A DNA stretch of 64,000 bases from JAJEAD01 sp965221555 (GTDB lineage: Bacteria; Pseudomonadota; Gammaproteobacteria; HK1). The DNA is taken from NCBI GenBank assembly GCA_965221555.1, contig OZ244895.1, forward strand, positions 3,720,001 to 3,784,000. The letters are read 5' to 3'. The position numbers were made by a program, and so were the translations under genes. The notes beneath the pieces were generated by a model. It was not told the origin of the DNA. It searched no databases and saw nothing but the letters and a program-made list of their open reading frames with translations. Every line of letters starts with the position of its first letter. Position 1 is the first letter of the stretch. Of the stretch, positions 7,194 to 17,294 are shown piece by piece.

Positions 7194-10100
7194 TTGCTCC
7201 ACCTCCATCACTCGAACCGACTGGAGACGCTCGCGGGCGCCCTCGCAAAGCGGATGCTCACCGCCCCGGGCGACCCCTTCGAAGCGGAGCGGATCGTGGT
7301 GGCGCACCGGAGCATCGCGAGCTGGCTGACGCTCGAGCTTGCGGGCGCACTCGGCATCGCGGCGAACCTGCGCTTCGAACTGCCCGCCGACTTCGCCTGG
7401 TCCATCATGCGCGGCGCCGCCCCGGGCATCGGCGGCGAGCGCGACTACACGCCCGCGCGGCTCCGCTGGCGCATCTACGATGCGCTGCCGGCCTTCGCGC
7501 GGGAGCCTCAAGCCCCCTCGGTCGCGCCGGTGCGCGCCTACCTCGCGGGCGGAGGACCGCGCGAGCGCTTCGAGCTCGCGGATCGCCTCGCGCGGGTCTT
7601 CGACCGTTGTCTGCTGTACCGCCCGGACTGGATCCGCGAGTGGGCGCGAAGTCCGCCCCCGCACTGGCAGGCCCGCCTGTGGCAGCGTCTGGTCGAAGCC
7701 GAGGGCGAGCGCTACCCGGACCGGCCGGCGGGCCACTGGGTCGCCTCCATCGACGCCTTTCGCCGCGCCCTCGCGCAAGGCAGGCCGCACGCATGGCCAC
7801 GGCGCGCGAGCTTCTTCGCGGTGCCCTCGCTCTCGCCTTCCTACCTCGAAGTGCTGCAAGCCGCGAGCGAGTGGCTGGAGCTCCACGTTTACGTCCTCAA
7901 TCCGTGCCGGGAGTACTGGGGCGACATTCACTCGGAGCGCGAGAGCCGGCGGCGGGCTCCGGACGTCGATCCCGCCGAACGCTACTTCAGCCCGGGCAAC
8001 GAGCTCCTCGCGGCGTGGGGCCGGGCGGGACGCGACATGATCGACGCGCTCATCGACGCGGAGAGCGCCGGCGCCGAGTCGGACGAAGACTTCACGGCCC
8101 CGCGGGGATGCTCGCACCTAGCCGCGGTACAACGCGACATCCTGGACCTGCGCCTCGCGAGCGAAGCGGCGGAAGAAGCCGGCGCGGACGACTCCATCCA
8201 GATCCACATCTGCCACTCCGCCATCCGCGAGGCGGAGGTGCTGCACGACCGCCTGCTCGGTCTCTTCGACGCCCATCCGGACCTGGAGCCGGCCAATGTG
8301 CTGGTGTGCGCGCCGGACCTCGCCCGCTATGGACCCGCCATCGAGGCGGTGTTCGGGGCGGCGGGCCGCATTCCCCTCGACGTGGCGCGGGTACGCGCGT
8401 CGGATTCGCGCGCCACCGGCGCCCTGCTCGAGCTGCTCGCCCTTCCCCACTCGCGTTATTCGGCGGAGGCGGTGCTGGCGCCGCTTGGCGCGGAAGCGGT
8501 GAGGGCGCGCTTCGGCCTGAAGGAGGCGGACCTGCCTCTCATCCGCGCCTGGCTTCGGGAAGCGGGAATCCGTTGGGGGGTAGACGCCGCGCACCGCGGC
8601 GCGCAGCGCCTCCCCGAGACCGTCGAGCACACCTGGCGACAAGGGGTGCGCCGCCTCCTCCTCGGATACGCGACCGGCGGCGGAGACGACCTGGTGGCGG
8701 GACTGGTGCCCTGCCCGGTGGCGGGAGTCGCCGGCTTCGAGGCCGGACCCGCGGAACACGAGACGCTCGGGCGCTTCCTCACCTACTGCGAAGCCGCGTT
8801 CGAGCTCCGGGAGCTCGGCGCCCGGGAACGAAGTGCGCAAGCGTGGGCGGAAACGCTGCGGGGACTGGTATCCACTTTCTTCACGTCGGCCCCGGGCCCG
8901 GACGCTTCCGTCGCGGACGACATGCGAGAGCTGCGCGAGCTCATCCGGGGCTTCGCGGAGGAGGCGGGTCGCGCCGAATCGCCGCTGTCCTTCGACCTCG
9001 TCCGGGACGCGCTGCGCGCGCGCGCGGACGAGGTCTCGACCGAGTCCGCCCGCCTCGCCGACGGCGTCACGGTGGCCCGGCTCGCGCCGGGCGCGATCTT
9101 CCCCGCCGAGGTGGTGTGTGTCGTCGGGCTGAACGGCGGCGAGTATCCGCGCTCTCCCCGGCCCCCCACCTTCGACCTCGTCGCGACGGCTCCCGCGCGG
9201 CGGGGCGACCGCGACCCCCGCCACGAGGACCGCCTCGCCTTCCTCCAGGCCCTCCTCGCGGCACGCCGCGCCTTCGTGGTGACCTGCACCGGTCGGGGGC
9301 TTCGCGACGACGCGGCGCTGCCCCCATCGGTGGTGGTGGACGAGCTCCGGGACTATCTCGCGCTGCGCTTCCCGGGCCTTGCGTTCGAGACCCGCCATCC
9401 CCTCCAGCCCTTCAGCCCGCGCTACTTCTCCCCGGACCGCGAAGAGGCGGCATCACAGCAGACCCGGCTCTTCAGCTACTCCGAGGGCATGCGCAGAGCC
9501 GCGCAGAGCCTGCACACCACACCCGCGACGCAAGCGCCCGCCACCCGCTTCCACGCGTTACCCGCCGGGGCCGGCCCGCGTCGGGAGCGGGAGCGGGTCT
9601 CCCTCTCCCACCTCATCTCCTTCTTCACCCACCCGGCCCGTTCCTTCCTCCGCGAACGGCTGGGTCTGCGCCTTGCGCGTGAAGAGCCGGCGCTCGAGGA
9701 AGACGAGCCCTTCGAGCTCGACGCCCGGGACCGCTTCGCGCTGCGCACCCGGATCTGGGAGAGCATGCGGGCCGGCTCACAGGCCGAGCGCGCCGAGACG
9801 ATACTGCGCGGTAGCGGCCATCTCCCGCAGCGCGCCCTCGGGCACGTGGTGCACGAACGCGCGTGGGAAGAGATGGAGGGGCTGCGCGCCGTCCTCGCCC
9901 GCTATCGCGACGCCCTCGAAGCGCCGCCCTGCGCCGTCGACATCGAAGTGGCCGGATTCCGGCTGGAGGGGGAAGTCGAGCGGGCCGGACCGGATGGAAT
10001 ACTGGATTGGCGGGTGGGAAGGCTGCGGGCCCGCGATCGAATCGCCATCCGTCTCCGGCAGCTCGCATTCGCGTCGGCGGGACACGAGCCCGCCTCGGCG

Positions 10101-10460
10101 ATGGCCGTTACCCTCGACAAGGAAGGCTCCTGGCAGACCACCGAGTTCGCGGCGCCGGAAGAGGCGCAAGAGACGCTCGGCCACTGGCTCGAGGCCTGGC
10201 GGCGGGGACAGGACGGACTCCTGCCCTTCTTCCCCGAGACCTCCTGGGCCTACGCGGAAGTCATCGCCAAGCGGGGAGAGGGCGCCGCCGAAGCGGCGCG
10301 CGAGAAGGCGGAGGAAACGTGGTTCGGCTCGTCCTTTCACCGGAGCCGGGGCGAGTCGGAGGATGCCTTCCTGGAACTCGTGTACGGGGAAGAGAGTCCG
10401 GTCACGCAGGCGTTCGAAGAGCTGGCGAGCGCGCTCCTCCTACCCCTGGCGCGAATCTGA
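7194..10460 (+). CDS. recC: Exodeoxyribonuclease V subunit RecC
   Basis: 1088 residues (E. coli RecC is 1122). The start is TTG at 7194, giving MLHLHHSNRLETL, which matches the typical RecC N-terminus (x-HSNRLExL) and is preceded by a taagggg purine-rich stretch. RecC is the Chi-recognising, catalytically dead helicase/nuclease-like subunit of RecBCD, acting in double-strand break repair and degradation of foreign linear DNA. Landmarks: EAERIVVAHRSIASWL near residue 22, a central GAIFPAEVVCVVGLNGGEYPR motif, and a C-terminal nuclease-like fold. recB follows 12 bp later and recD overlaps recB, so the three form an operon. The composition (Ala, Arg, Gly, Glu) suits the high GC. Confidence 0.95.
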   Translation: MLHLHHSNRLETLAGALAKRMLTAPGDPFEAERIVVAHRSIASWLTLELAGALGIAANLRFELPADFAWSIMRGAAPGIGGERDYTPARLRWRIYDALPAFAREPQAPSVAPVRAYLAGGGPRERFELADRLARVFDRCLLYRPDWIREWARSPPPHWQARLWQRLVEAEGERYPDRPAGHWVASIDAFRRALAQGRPHAWPRRASFFAVPSLSPSYLEVLQAASEWLELHVYVLNPCREYWGDIHSERESRRRAPDVDPAERYFSPGNELLAAWGRAGRDMIDALIDAESAGAESDEDFTAPRGCSHLAAVQRDILDLRLASEAAEEAGADDSIQIHICHSAIREAEVLHDRLLGLFDAHPDLEPANVLVCAPDLARYGPAIEAVFGAAGRIPLDVARVRASDSRATGALLELLALPHSRYSAEAVLAPLGAEAVRARFGLKEADLPLIRAWLREAGIRWGVDAAHRGAQRLPETVEHTWRQGVRRLLLGYATGGGDDLVAGLVPCPVAGVAGFEAGPAEHETLGRFLTYCEAAFELRELGARERSAQAWAETLRGLVSTFFTSAPGPDASVADDMRELRELIRGFAEEAGRAESPLSFDLVRDALRARADEVSTESARLADGVTVARLAPGAIFPAEVVCVVGLNGGEYPRSPRPPTFDLVATAPARRGDRDPRHEDRLAFLQALLAARRAFVVTCTGRGLRDDAALPPSVVVDELRDYLALRFPGLAFETRHPLQPFSPRYFSPDREEAASQQTRLFSYSEGMRRAAQSLHTTPATQAPATRFHALPAGAGPRRERERVSLSHLISFFTHPARSFLRERLGLRLAREEPALEEDEPFELDARDRFALRTRIWESMRAGSQAERAETILRGSGHLPQRALGHVVHERAWEEMEGLRAVLARYRDALEAPPCAVDIEVAGFRLEGEVERAGPDGILDWRVGRLRARDRIAIRLRQLAFASAGHEPASAMAVTLDKEGSWQTTEFAAPEEAQETLGHWLEAWRRGQDGLLPFFPETSWAYAEVIAKRGEGAAEAAREKAEETWFGSSFHRSRGESEDAFLELVYGEESPVTQAFEELASALLLPLARI

Positions 10461-10472
10461 GGCGAGAGCGAA

Positions 10473-13400
10473 ATGAGCCAGGGCGCCCCGTCCCCCACCC
10501 CGCTCGACCTTCCCCTCGACGGCGGGGGCACGGTCCTCGTGGAGGCGAGCGCGGGCACGGGCAAGACCCATGCGCTGACGACCCTGGTCGCCCGCCTGGT
10601 GGTGGAAGAAGGCCGGAGACCGGACGAGATCCTCGTCGTGACCTTCACCCGCGCCGCCACCGCGGAGCTGCGCGAGCGCATCCGGCGCACCCTCAAGGCG
10701 GCACGCGAAGCGGTGCAGGCCGAGATGGAGCAGCGAAGCGTCGGACCCGAACCCCAGGCCCGGGAGCTGCTGGCGCGATGGACGGGGCCGTCCGGAGTCG
10801 ACCTCGGGCAATCGGCGCGGCGCCTCGACGCCGCGCTCCAGGACATCGACCACGCGAGCGTGTACACCATCCATGGTTTCTGCCAGCGCGTACTCGGCGA
10901 TCTCGCCTTCGAGGGCGGCTTTCCCTTCGGATTCGAGGTAAGCGGCGACGATCAGGAGTCAACGGCGCGGGCGGTGCGCGATTTCTGGCGCCAGCGCCTC
11001 TACGACGCGTCTGCGGTACTGGTGCGCTACGCCGTGGACCAGAAGTTCCTCCCCGACCCACTCGCGCAGTGGACGCGCGCGGGACGCACGAAACCCGGAT
11101 TGCACATCGTGGGCGCGCAGGCGCCGCAACCCCCGCGGGAGACATGCGAGGCCGAGTGGCGAAGCGCGTTCGAAGCCACGCGGGCTCGGTGGGACGAGCA
11201 CGGCGAAGCGTTTCGACGCGAGATGCTCGAAGGCGCGTGGCTGAATCGGAACAAGTACCGGAAGGACAGCGTCGAGAAACGTCTCGGCCCGGTGGAGAGG
11301 AGCTTCGCCGCGCCCGAGCCGCGACTGTGGGAGAAGGACGCCGCCTCCTGGTTCGGAAGGGAGAAGGTATCGCGGGCATGCAAGAAGAACGCCACCATGC
11401 CCGACAATCCGCTCTTCGACGACTTCGACCGACTCGCGGAGGCCTCCCGCGCCCTGCGGGAGGCCTTCGACGCCTGGCTGCGATGCGCGCGCGCGGAACT
11501 CATCGCCGAGGTCCGGGCGGCGGCCCGGCGCCGGGTGCGCGAGGAACGGCGGCTGCGCTACGACGACCTGACGATCGAGGTCGAGACGGCGCTCGATGCT
11601 CCGGGAGGCGCCCGCCTCGCCGCGAGCATCCGCCGTGCCCACCCATGCGCCCTCATCGACGAGTTCCAGGATACCGACCAGGTCCAGGCGCGCATCTTCT
11701 CCCGCGTCTATGGGCCGGCGGAGGGAGTCCGCGATGGCGCGCCCGCCGTCCCGGGCACGCTCTTCGTGGTCGGAGATCCCAAGCAGTCCATCTACCGCTT
11801 TCGGGGGGCGGACATCTTCGCCTACCTGGGCACCCGGCGTCGGGCGGGCCGGATCCTCCCCCTGGAGCGCAACTGGCGCTCGGCGCCGGGCCTCGTCGCC
11901 GCGGTGAACGAGATGTTCTCCGTACCCCTGCCCTTCGTCCTGCCCGAGATCGGCTACCGACCGGTGAGAGCCGCCCGCGACGCCGAGGATACATCGCGGA
12001 TTCCGCCGGACCTGGAGCGCGAACCCTTTGTTCTGCGCCTCTTTCCACCGGGCGCGGACGACCGAATCTGGAACAAGGGCGAGGCGAACCGCATCGCGGT
12101 GGCGACGGCGGCGAGCGAGATTGTCGGCCTCCTCGAAGGGGAGCCGAATAACGCGGGGGGGCGCGCGGCGGGCGAGGCCGATCCGAACGGCGAGGGCTTG
12201 CGCGGGTCGGATATCGCGGTGCTCGTGCGCACCCGCGCCCAGGGACATCTCGTGGCGAAGGCGCTCCGTGAGCGCGGAATCCGCGCCGCGGAGACGAGTG
12301 ACGAGAGCGTGTTCGAGAGCCGGGAGGCCGAACAGCTCGCGCGCCTGCTGCATTGTCTCGCCGAGCCGGCTCCGGAGACCGAGCTGCGGGGCGCGCTCGC
12401 CGGCGACCTCTTCGCCCTCGACACCGCCGACCTGCGGGCCATGGACGAAGACGACGAGGTGTGGAGCGCGTGGCGGGAGCGGCTGCATGCCTGGAAGCAG
12501 TGCTGGGAGACGCGGGGCATCGGCGCCCTGCTGCTTCTGCTGCTGGAGCGGGAGGGGGGCGCGACCCGCCTCCTCCGTCTGCGGGACGGCGCCCGCCGCC
12601 TCACCAACTACCGGCACCTCGCCGAGCTGCTGCTGGACGTCGAGACGGGCAGCCGGCTCACGCCCGCGGCCCTCGCGGCATGGCTCGGGCGGCAGCGCCA
12701 GACCGCAAACCGGGGCCGGGATGAGAGCGTACTGCTGCGCCTCGACAGCGACGAGCAGCTCGTTCGGATCCTCACCGTGCATGGCAGCAAGGGACTGGAG
12801 TTTCCGATCGTGTTCTGCCCTTTCGCGTGGGACGCTCCGGATCCCGGACGCCGGAGCGGGGACGCCGATGTGGCATACCACGAGAGCGCCGGCGACACTT
12901 ACCGGGAGGTCCTCGACCTCGATCCCGATGAAGCGGCGCGGCGTGGCGCGCGCATCGAGGAGTTCTCCGAGTCGCTGCGACTCCTCTACGTGGCCCTCAC
13001 CCGCGCAAAGCACCGTTGCGTCGTCACCTGGGGGAAGATCAAGGACGCGGAGCACGCCCCGCTCGCGTGGCTCCTCCACCGCGGCCCGGGGGCGGACGCG
13101 GCGCTTGAGTCCATCGCCGGGGACGGCGAATCCGAAGGGCTGGCGCGGTCGCCGTCGCGGGGTCCGGCCGCTGAGGGCGTCGGCACGCGGGAACGGGAAC
13201 AAGAAGAAGCCGACACGGCGAGGGGTCGGGGGGACGGGGCGCTGGGGGAAAAGGCGGAGCCTCCCGAAGACGAAGGCAGGGCGACACTCGAAGCTTCGCC
13301 CGAGATCGCCGATGCCCTCGACGCGGCGGTACGACACTTCCAGGGCCTCGACTGGAGCGAGTGGAGGGACGAGGTCCAGGCCTTCGCCGCGCGCGGCCCC

Positions 13401-14603
13401 GACGCGGTTTCGGTGAGCGTGATCGAACCCGGCGAGAGCCGCCGCGTGGCGGCGCATACGCGCCCGCTTCCGGCGCTCGAAGCGCGAAGCGCCACCCGTC
13501 CCTTGCGCCGTATCCGGCAAATGACCAGCTACTCCGCCCTGGCCGCCGAGGGCGCGCGCGCAACGCACGCGAGCGCGTATGCCCTGGTCGAGCGTCCCGA
13601 TCACGATGCCGGCGATGCGCCCTCGTACCGCGCCGGACAAGAAGGCGGCGCTTCTCTGGAAAGCGGCGTGGTGCGCAACGCGTTCACCTTCCCGCGGGGC
13701 GCGGCCGCCGGATCCTGCCTGCACGGCATTTTCGAACGGCTCGACCGGATCCCCCCGGGCGGATCCGTACCCGATCTGGATGCCCTGTGCCGGGACGCGC
13801 TCCAGGACTTCGGCTTCGAGGACCGCTGGCGCCCGGTCGTGCGCACCCTGGTCGAGCACGCCCGCGCGGTGCGCCTGCACGAGCCCCGCGAGCCGGAGCA
13901 CGAAAGCACGTCTCCCGACCCGTCCTCGACGCCGAGGGCCGGAGCACAGCCGGCGCACGGCGATGACCCCGGCGATGGGTCTCATCCGCACCCGGCGCGG
14001 GGCGCCGGCGCACCGCTTGCCGGCGCCCCGCGCACCTCGGGCGAGGCGCCCGGGGCGGGCCCGGCCCACGGATTCCGGCTGGCGGACCCGGTGCGGCGCA
14101 TCGCCGAGATGGAGTTCCACTTCCCGGTCTCGGGGCTGGTCCGAAGTCGTCTTGCCGCCCGCCTCAGCGAGTACGGCTATCCACACCCCTTCGAAGATGA
14201 CGGGCAGAACACAGAGGCGGGAGAGCGCCCGCCCATCGACGGCTTCCTGCGGGGTTTCGTCGATCTCGTGGTGGAGCACGCGGGACGCTGGTACATCATC
14301 GACTACAAGTCGAACTGGCTCGGGCCGGATGCCGCGAGCTATGTGCCGGCCGCGTTGCGCCGCGCTACTTTCGCGAGCGGGTATCCCCTCCAGTACCTCA
14401 TCTACCTCGTCGCGTTGCACCGCCACCTCGGCGCCCGCCTCCCCGACTACGACTACGAACGCCACGTCGGCGGGGCCTTCTATCTCTACCTGCGCGGCAT
14501 CGATCCGACGGCGGGGATGAGCCGGGGGGTGTACTTCGACCGGCCATCGAGAGCCTGCATCCAGGCCCTCGACACGTGTTTTCAGGGGGAGCATGCGAGA
14601 TGA
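10473..14603 (+). CDS. recB: Exodeoxyribonuclease V subunit RecB (helicase-nuclease)
   Basis: 1376 residues, about 200 longer than E. coli RecB (1180). Superfamily 1 3'-5' helicase: Walker A ASAGTGKT (residues 25-32), Walker B LIDEFQD (394-400), GDPKQSIYRFRGAD, and LTVHGSKGLEFPIVF. The C-terminal nuclease has D1264 in GFVDLVV and D1277/K1279 in IIDYKSN, with the same spacing as the E. coli catalytic triad D1067/D1080/K1082. The extra length is mainly two low-complexity charged/Pro-Gly-Ala segments at about 884-940 and 1140-1205, the second separating helicase from nuclease. The ATG lies 12 bp after recC and has a gaggcgagagcg leader. Confidence 0.97.
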   Translation: MSQGAPSPTPLDLPLDGGGTVLVEASAGTGKTHALTTLVARLVVEEGRRPDEILVVTFTRAATAELRERIRRTLKAAREAVQAEMEQRSVGPEPQARELLARWTGPSGVDLGQSARRLDAALQDIDHASVYTIHGFCQRVLGDLAFEGGFPFGFEVSGDDQESTARAVRDFWRQRLYDASAVLVRYAVDQKFLPDPLAQWTRAGRTKPGLHIVGAQAPQPPRETCEAEWRSAFEATRARWDEHGEAFRREMLEGAWLNRNKYRKDSVEKRLGPVERSFAAPEPRLWEKDAASWFGREKVSRACKKNATMPDNPLFDDFDRLAEASRALREAFDAWLRCARAELIAEVRAAARRRVREERRLRYDDLTIEVETALDAPGGARLAASIRRAHPCALIDEFQDTDQVQARIFSRVYGPAEGVRDGAPAVPGTLFVVGDPKQSIYRFRGADIFAYLGTRRRAGRILPLERNWRSAPGLVAAVNEMFSVPLPFVLPEIGYRPVRAARDAEDTSRIPPDLEREPFVLRLFPPGADDRIWNKGEANRIAVATAASEIVGLLEGEPNNAGGRAAGEADPNGEGLRGSDIAVLVRTRAQGHLVAKALRERGIRAAETSDESVFESREAEQLARLLHCLAEPAPETELRGALAGDLFALDTADLRAMDEDDEVWSAWRERLHAWKQCWETRGIGALLLLLLEREGGATRLLRLRDGARRLTNYRHLAELLLDVETGSRLTPAALAAWLGRQRQTANRGRDESVLLRLDSDEQLVRILTVHGSKGLEFPIVFCPFAWDAPDPGRRSGDADVAYHESAGDTYREVLDLDPDEAARRGARIEEFSESLRLLYVALTRAKHRCVVTWGKIKDAEHAPLAWLLHRGPGADAALESIAGDGESEGLARSPSRGPAAEGVGTREREQEEADTARGRGDGALGEKAEPPEDEGRATLEASPEIADALDAAVRHFQGLDWSEWRDEVQAFAARGPDAVSVSVIEPGESRRVAAHTRPLPALEARSATRPLRRIRQMTSYSALAAEGARATHASAYALVERPDHDAGDAPSYRAGQEGGASLESGVVRNAFTFPRGAAAGSCLHGIFERLDRIPPGGSVPDLDALCRDALQDFGFEDRWRPVVRTLVEHARAVRLHEPREPEHESTSPDPSSTPRAGAQPAHGDDPGDGSHPHPARGAGAPLAGAPRTSGEAPGAGPAHGFRLADPVRRIAEMEFHFPVSGLVRSRLAARLSEYGYPHPFEDDGQNTEAGERPPIDGFLRGFVDLVVEHAGRWYIIDYKSNWLGPDAASYVPAALRRATFASGYPLQYLIYLVALHRHLGARLPDYDYERHVGGAFYLYLRGIDPTAGMSRGVYFDRPSRACIQALDTCFQGEHAR

Positions 14604-16486
14604 GCAAGGACCTTCCCGGAGAACGCCGGCCCGAATCCGAGCGATCCGATCTCTCGGGCGGCAGGCAGGGAAAGGGGCGCCTCGCCGATCCCGTCCGCGA
14701 CGGGGCGCAGTCCGCGCTGGACGCCCTGCTCGCGCGCGGCCATCTCGCCGACATCGACCGGCACTTCGGCGCCTTCGTGGCCGGCATGGACGCTGGCGAG
14801 GGATGCGAGGTGGCGCTGGCGGCGGCGCTTGCGAGCGCCCATGCCCGGGAAGGCCACGCCTGCCTGGTGATCGAGGCGGTGGCCGGCCGGAGCTGGCCGG
14901 ATGCGCACGGGGTGACACTCCCGGCGCTGCGACCCTGGCTCGATGCACTCGGGGCGAGCCCGGCGGTGAGCAGGGATGGGCAGGGAGAGCGGCGTCCGCT
15001 CGTACTCGACGCACGGGGCCGGCTCTTCCTCGAGCGGTTGTGGACGGCGGAGCAACAGGTGGCCGGTCGGTTGCGCGCCCTCGCGCACCCCGTGGAGGGC
15101 GAATGCGCGCCTCCACCCGATCGGCTCGAGGCGGCGCTCGAGCGTCTCTTTCCCGGCGCCCGCCCGAGCCAGGGGCCCCGGGCCGCGGCCCGCGCCGCCG
15201 CGGGACACCGCCTGTGCGTGGTGACGGGCGGGCCGGGCACCGGCAAGACCACGACCGTGGCCGGGATCGTCGCCCTGCTCATCGAGCTCGGGCTCGCCGC
15301 GCCCGGGCGTATCGCTCTCGCCGCCCCGACCGGCAAGGCGGCGGCGCGACTCCAGGAGTCGGTGCGCGAGCGCTGCCGCTCACTGGTGTCCGCGACTCCC
15401 GCACTCGCGGAGTACAGAGCACAGGCGAGCACCGTGCACCGCCTGTTGCTGGAGCTGGGACGAAGAGACGGCAAGCTCGCGGTGGACGCCCTGGTGGTGG
15501 ACGAGGGCTCGATGGTGGACCTCTCCCTCATGGGCGGGATCCTCCGCGCCCTGCCGGACGGGGCGCGCTTCATCCTCCTCGGCGACGCGTCGCAGCTCGC
15601 GTCGGTGCAGCCAGGGGCGGTGTTCGCGGATCTCTGCGGGGCGGACGAGGGAACGGACTCCCCCCTGCGCCGCTGTATCGCGCGACTCGATCACAACTGG
15701 CGCTTCGACGAGGCGGGCGGAGTGGGACGTCTCGCCGCGGGCATCGTGCGCGGCGATGTCGATGGGGTGCTGGCGGCACTGCACGATCCCGCGGACCGGG
15801 ATACCGCACTTCGCTCCCTTTCTGACGAAACCGGGTTCGCGCACCTCGCCACGGCCTTCGCCGACGAGCACGCGGAGCCGCTCCTGCGAGCCCTGCGGGA
15901 GGGCGATCCAGGCGGCGCCGGGGCGGCCTCCGGCGCCGCTGCCTTCCGGCGCTTCCAGGTGCTGTGCGCACACCGCTCCGGACCCTTCGGCGCGCAGCGC
16001 TTCAACGCGCGCGTGGAGCGGCGTCTGCGTACGCGCGGACTCGCACCGGCGGGGGACGACTTCTATCCGGGGCGTCCCCTCATCGTCACCCGCAACGATC
16101 CCCGGACCGGCCTCTCCAACGGCGATACCGGCGTCGTGGTTCTGGACGAACACCGGCGGCGGCGGGTCCACTTCGCCGAGCTGCGTGACGAGCAGGGGCG
16201 TCCGCGCCTCGTGGCGCCAGCCCGCCTCCCCGCCCACGAGACCTGTTTCGCCCTGACCGTGCACCGCGCCCAGGGCTCCGAATACGACGAGGTCGCCGTG
16301 GTGCCGGGCCCCTCCGACTCCCGCATCGCCACCCGCGAGCTCCTCTACACCGCGGTGACCCGCGCCCGTCGTCGCGTCGTCGTCCACGGCACCCGGGAGG
16401 GCGTCGCCGCCGCGGTGGCGCGCCGCACGCAACGCGCTTCGGGCCTGCGCGACGCGCTGCTCCTCGCGCCCACCGCCCCGCCCTGA
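14600..16486 (+). CDS. recD: Exodeoxyribonuclease V subunit RecD (5'-3' helicase)
   Basis: 628 residues. The start is ATG at 14600, overlapping the recB stop as ATGA. Superfamily 1 helicase with Walker A GGPGTGKT (residues 210-217), Walker B VVDEGSMVD, GDASQLASVQPGAVF, and the C-terminal FALTVHRAQGSEYDEV and YTAVTRARRRV motifs typical of RecD. It is the fast 5'-3' motor of RecBCD. The C-terminus (TAPP) ends shortly after the last helicase motif, as usual. No terminator hairpin is seen downstream; the convergent biotin carrier gene ends 115 bp away. Confidence 0.96.
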   Translation: MSKDLPGERRPESERSDLSGGRQGKGRLADPVRDGAQSALDALLARGHLADIDRHFGAFVAGMDAGEGCEVALAAALASAHAREGHACLVIEAVAGRSWPDAHGVTLPALRPWLDALGASPAVSRDGQGERRPLVLDARGRLFLERLWTAEQQVAGRLRALAHPVEGECAPPPDRLEAALERLFPGARPSQGPRAAARAAAGHRLCVVTGGPGTGKTTTVAGIVALLIELGLAAPGRIALAAPTGKAAARLQESVRERCRSLVSATPALAEYRAQASTVHRLLLELGRRDGKLAVDALVVDEGSMVDLSLMGGILRALPDGARFILLGDASQLASVQPGAVFADLCGADEGTDSPLRRCIARLDHNWRFDEAGGVGRLAAGIVRGDVDGVLAALHDPADRDTALRSLSDETGFAHLATAFADEHAEPLLRALREGDPGGAGAASGAAAFRRFQVLCAHRSGPFGAQRFNARVERRLRTRGLAPAGDDFYPGRPLIVTRNDPRTGLSNGDTGVVVLDEHRRRRVHFAELRDEQGRPRLVAPARLPAHETCFALTVHRAQGSEYDEVAVVPGPSDSRIATRELLYTAVTRARRRVVVHGTREGVAAAVARRTQRASGLRDALLLAPTAPP

Positions 16487-16601
16487 GTGAAGCGATCTCC
16501 GCGTATGCCCTCGTTCGAGCATGGCGGTGATGGTTCCCGGACGAGCCAGTAACTCCACCCTCGCCGGAATCCAGAGAGCCCCCGGAAGGCGGTACCGCGG
16601 T

Positions 16602-16823
16602 TCAGGTCTCTTCGACCACCAGGAGGATCTGGCCTTCCTCCACCACGTCTCCCTCGGCGCAGCGCACCTCGACCACCCGGCCGGGCGCGTCCGCCACCAG
16701 AGGGATCTCCATCTTCATGCACTCGAGGATCACGAGATCGTCGTCGCGCTCGATCTCGTCCCCCGACGCAACCTCGACCTTCCACACCGTGCCGGGAAAT
16801 TGGGCCTTGATGTCTCGGTTCAT
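16602..16823 (-). CDS. Short biotin/lipoyl carrier protein (BCCP-like) of an acyl-CoA carboxylase
   Basis: 73 residues counted from ATG at 16823; longer in-frame upstream sequence exists but looks non-coding. The whole protein is a single biotinyl domain: AQFPGTVWKV (8-17), the biotinylation motif ECMKMEI with K37, and the second half-repeat GRVVEVRCAEGDVVEEGQILLVVEE. It would carry CO2 from a biotin carboxylase to a carboxyltransferase. It is divergent from the carboxyltransferase gene at 17295, with one mobile-element copy between them. No biotin carboxylase gene is in the window. The ribosome-binding site before the ATG is weak. Confidence 0.85.
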   Translation of the reverse strand: MNRDIKAQFPGTVWKVEVASGDEIERDDDLVILECMKMEIPLVADAPGRVVEVRCAEGDVVEEGQILLVVEET

Positions 16824-17070
16824 GATCGGGGCAATCTGTCGCGCCGCGCCGGCAATTTTCCGCCCGCCGAAGACCGGTCCGCTTGCGCGGTCCGAGTACG
16901 GGCCGCCAGCAGAATAGCAGAACATCGGGGCGGCCGATGCCCGGAATTGGGGCGCACCGCATCCGTCCTCGTCGGGGCCCAGGCTCGCAAGGGGGCCGGC
17001 TCCGGCAGAGCTGCGTACGTAGCGTTTTCCAGTCCGCGGAAGCCTCGCCTCGACCCCGCGCGGTGTTGCC

Positions 17071-17258
17071 CTAGCCCGCAAATTTCACCGATTTCTCAAC
17101 TCGCGGACGCCAATATGCTCGCGTTAGCGGGGCGTACTCCCTCAAGCCGCTTCGACGTAGTGTCAGCTACGCCTTCAGCGTCTTTCGGTCCGTGCGCCCC
17201 ACTATTACGGCATCTTGACGCCCGAAGCGGCCGAAAATCGGTGAAACTTGCGGGCTAG
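17071..17258 (+). mobile_element. Miniature inverted-repeat transposable element (short form, intact ends)
   Basis: 188 bp bounded by 24-bp inverted repeats: left ctagcccgcaaatttcaccg + attt, and right (complement) the same with one mismatch. Both ends carry CTAG, which is either the outermost part of the repeat or a duplicated 4-bp target. There is no ORF, so mobility would need a transposase supplied from elsewhere in the genome. Interior landmarks gacgccaatatgctcgcg, tactccctcaagccgc and gcgtctttcggtccgtgcg recur in the other copies. It sits in the shared upstream region of the BCCP-like and carboxyltransferase genes, 37 bp before the latter's start, so it may affect their expression. Confidence 0.85.
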
Positions 17259-17294
17259 AATGGCCGCACCTCGTCCGTCCCCGGAGGAATCGTC

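Noticed and set aside
10959..15116. Very long open frame (over 1300 codons) on the minus strand through recB/recD
   Set aside because: It is opposite clear RecB and RecD motifs; such antisense frames are expected from high-GC third-position bias. No recognisable protein.
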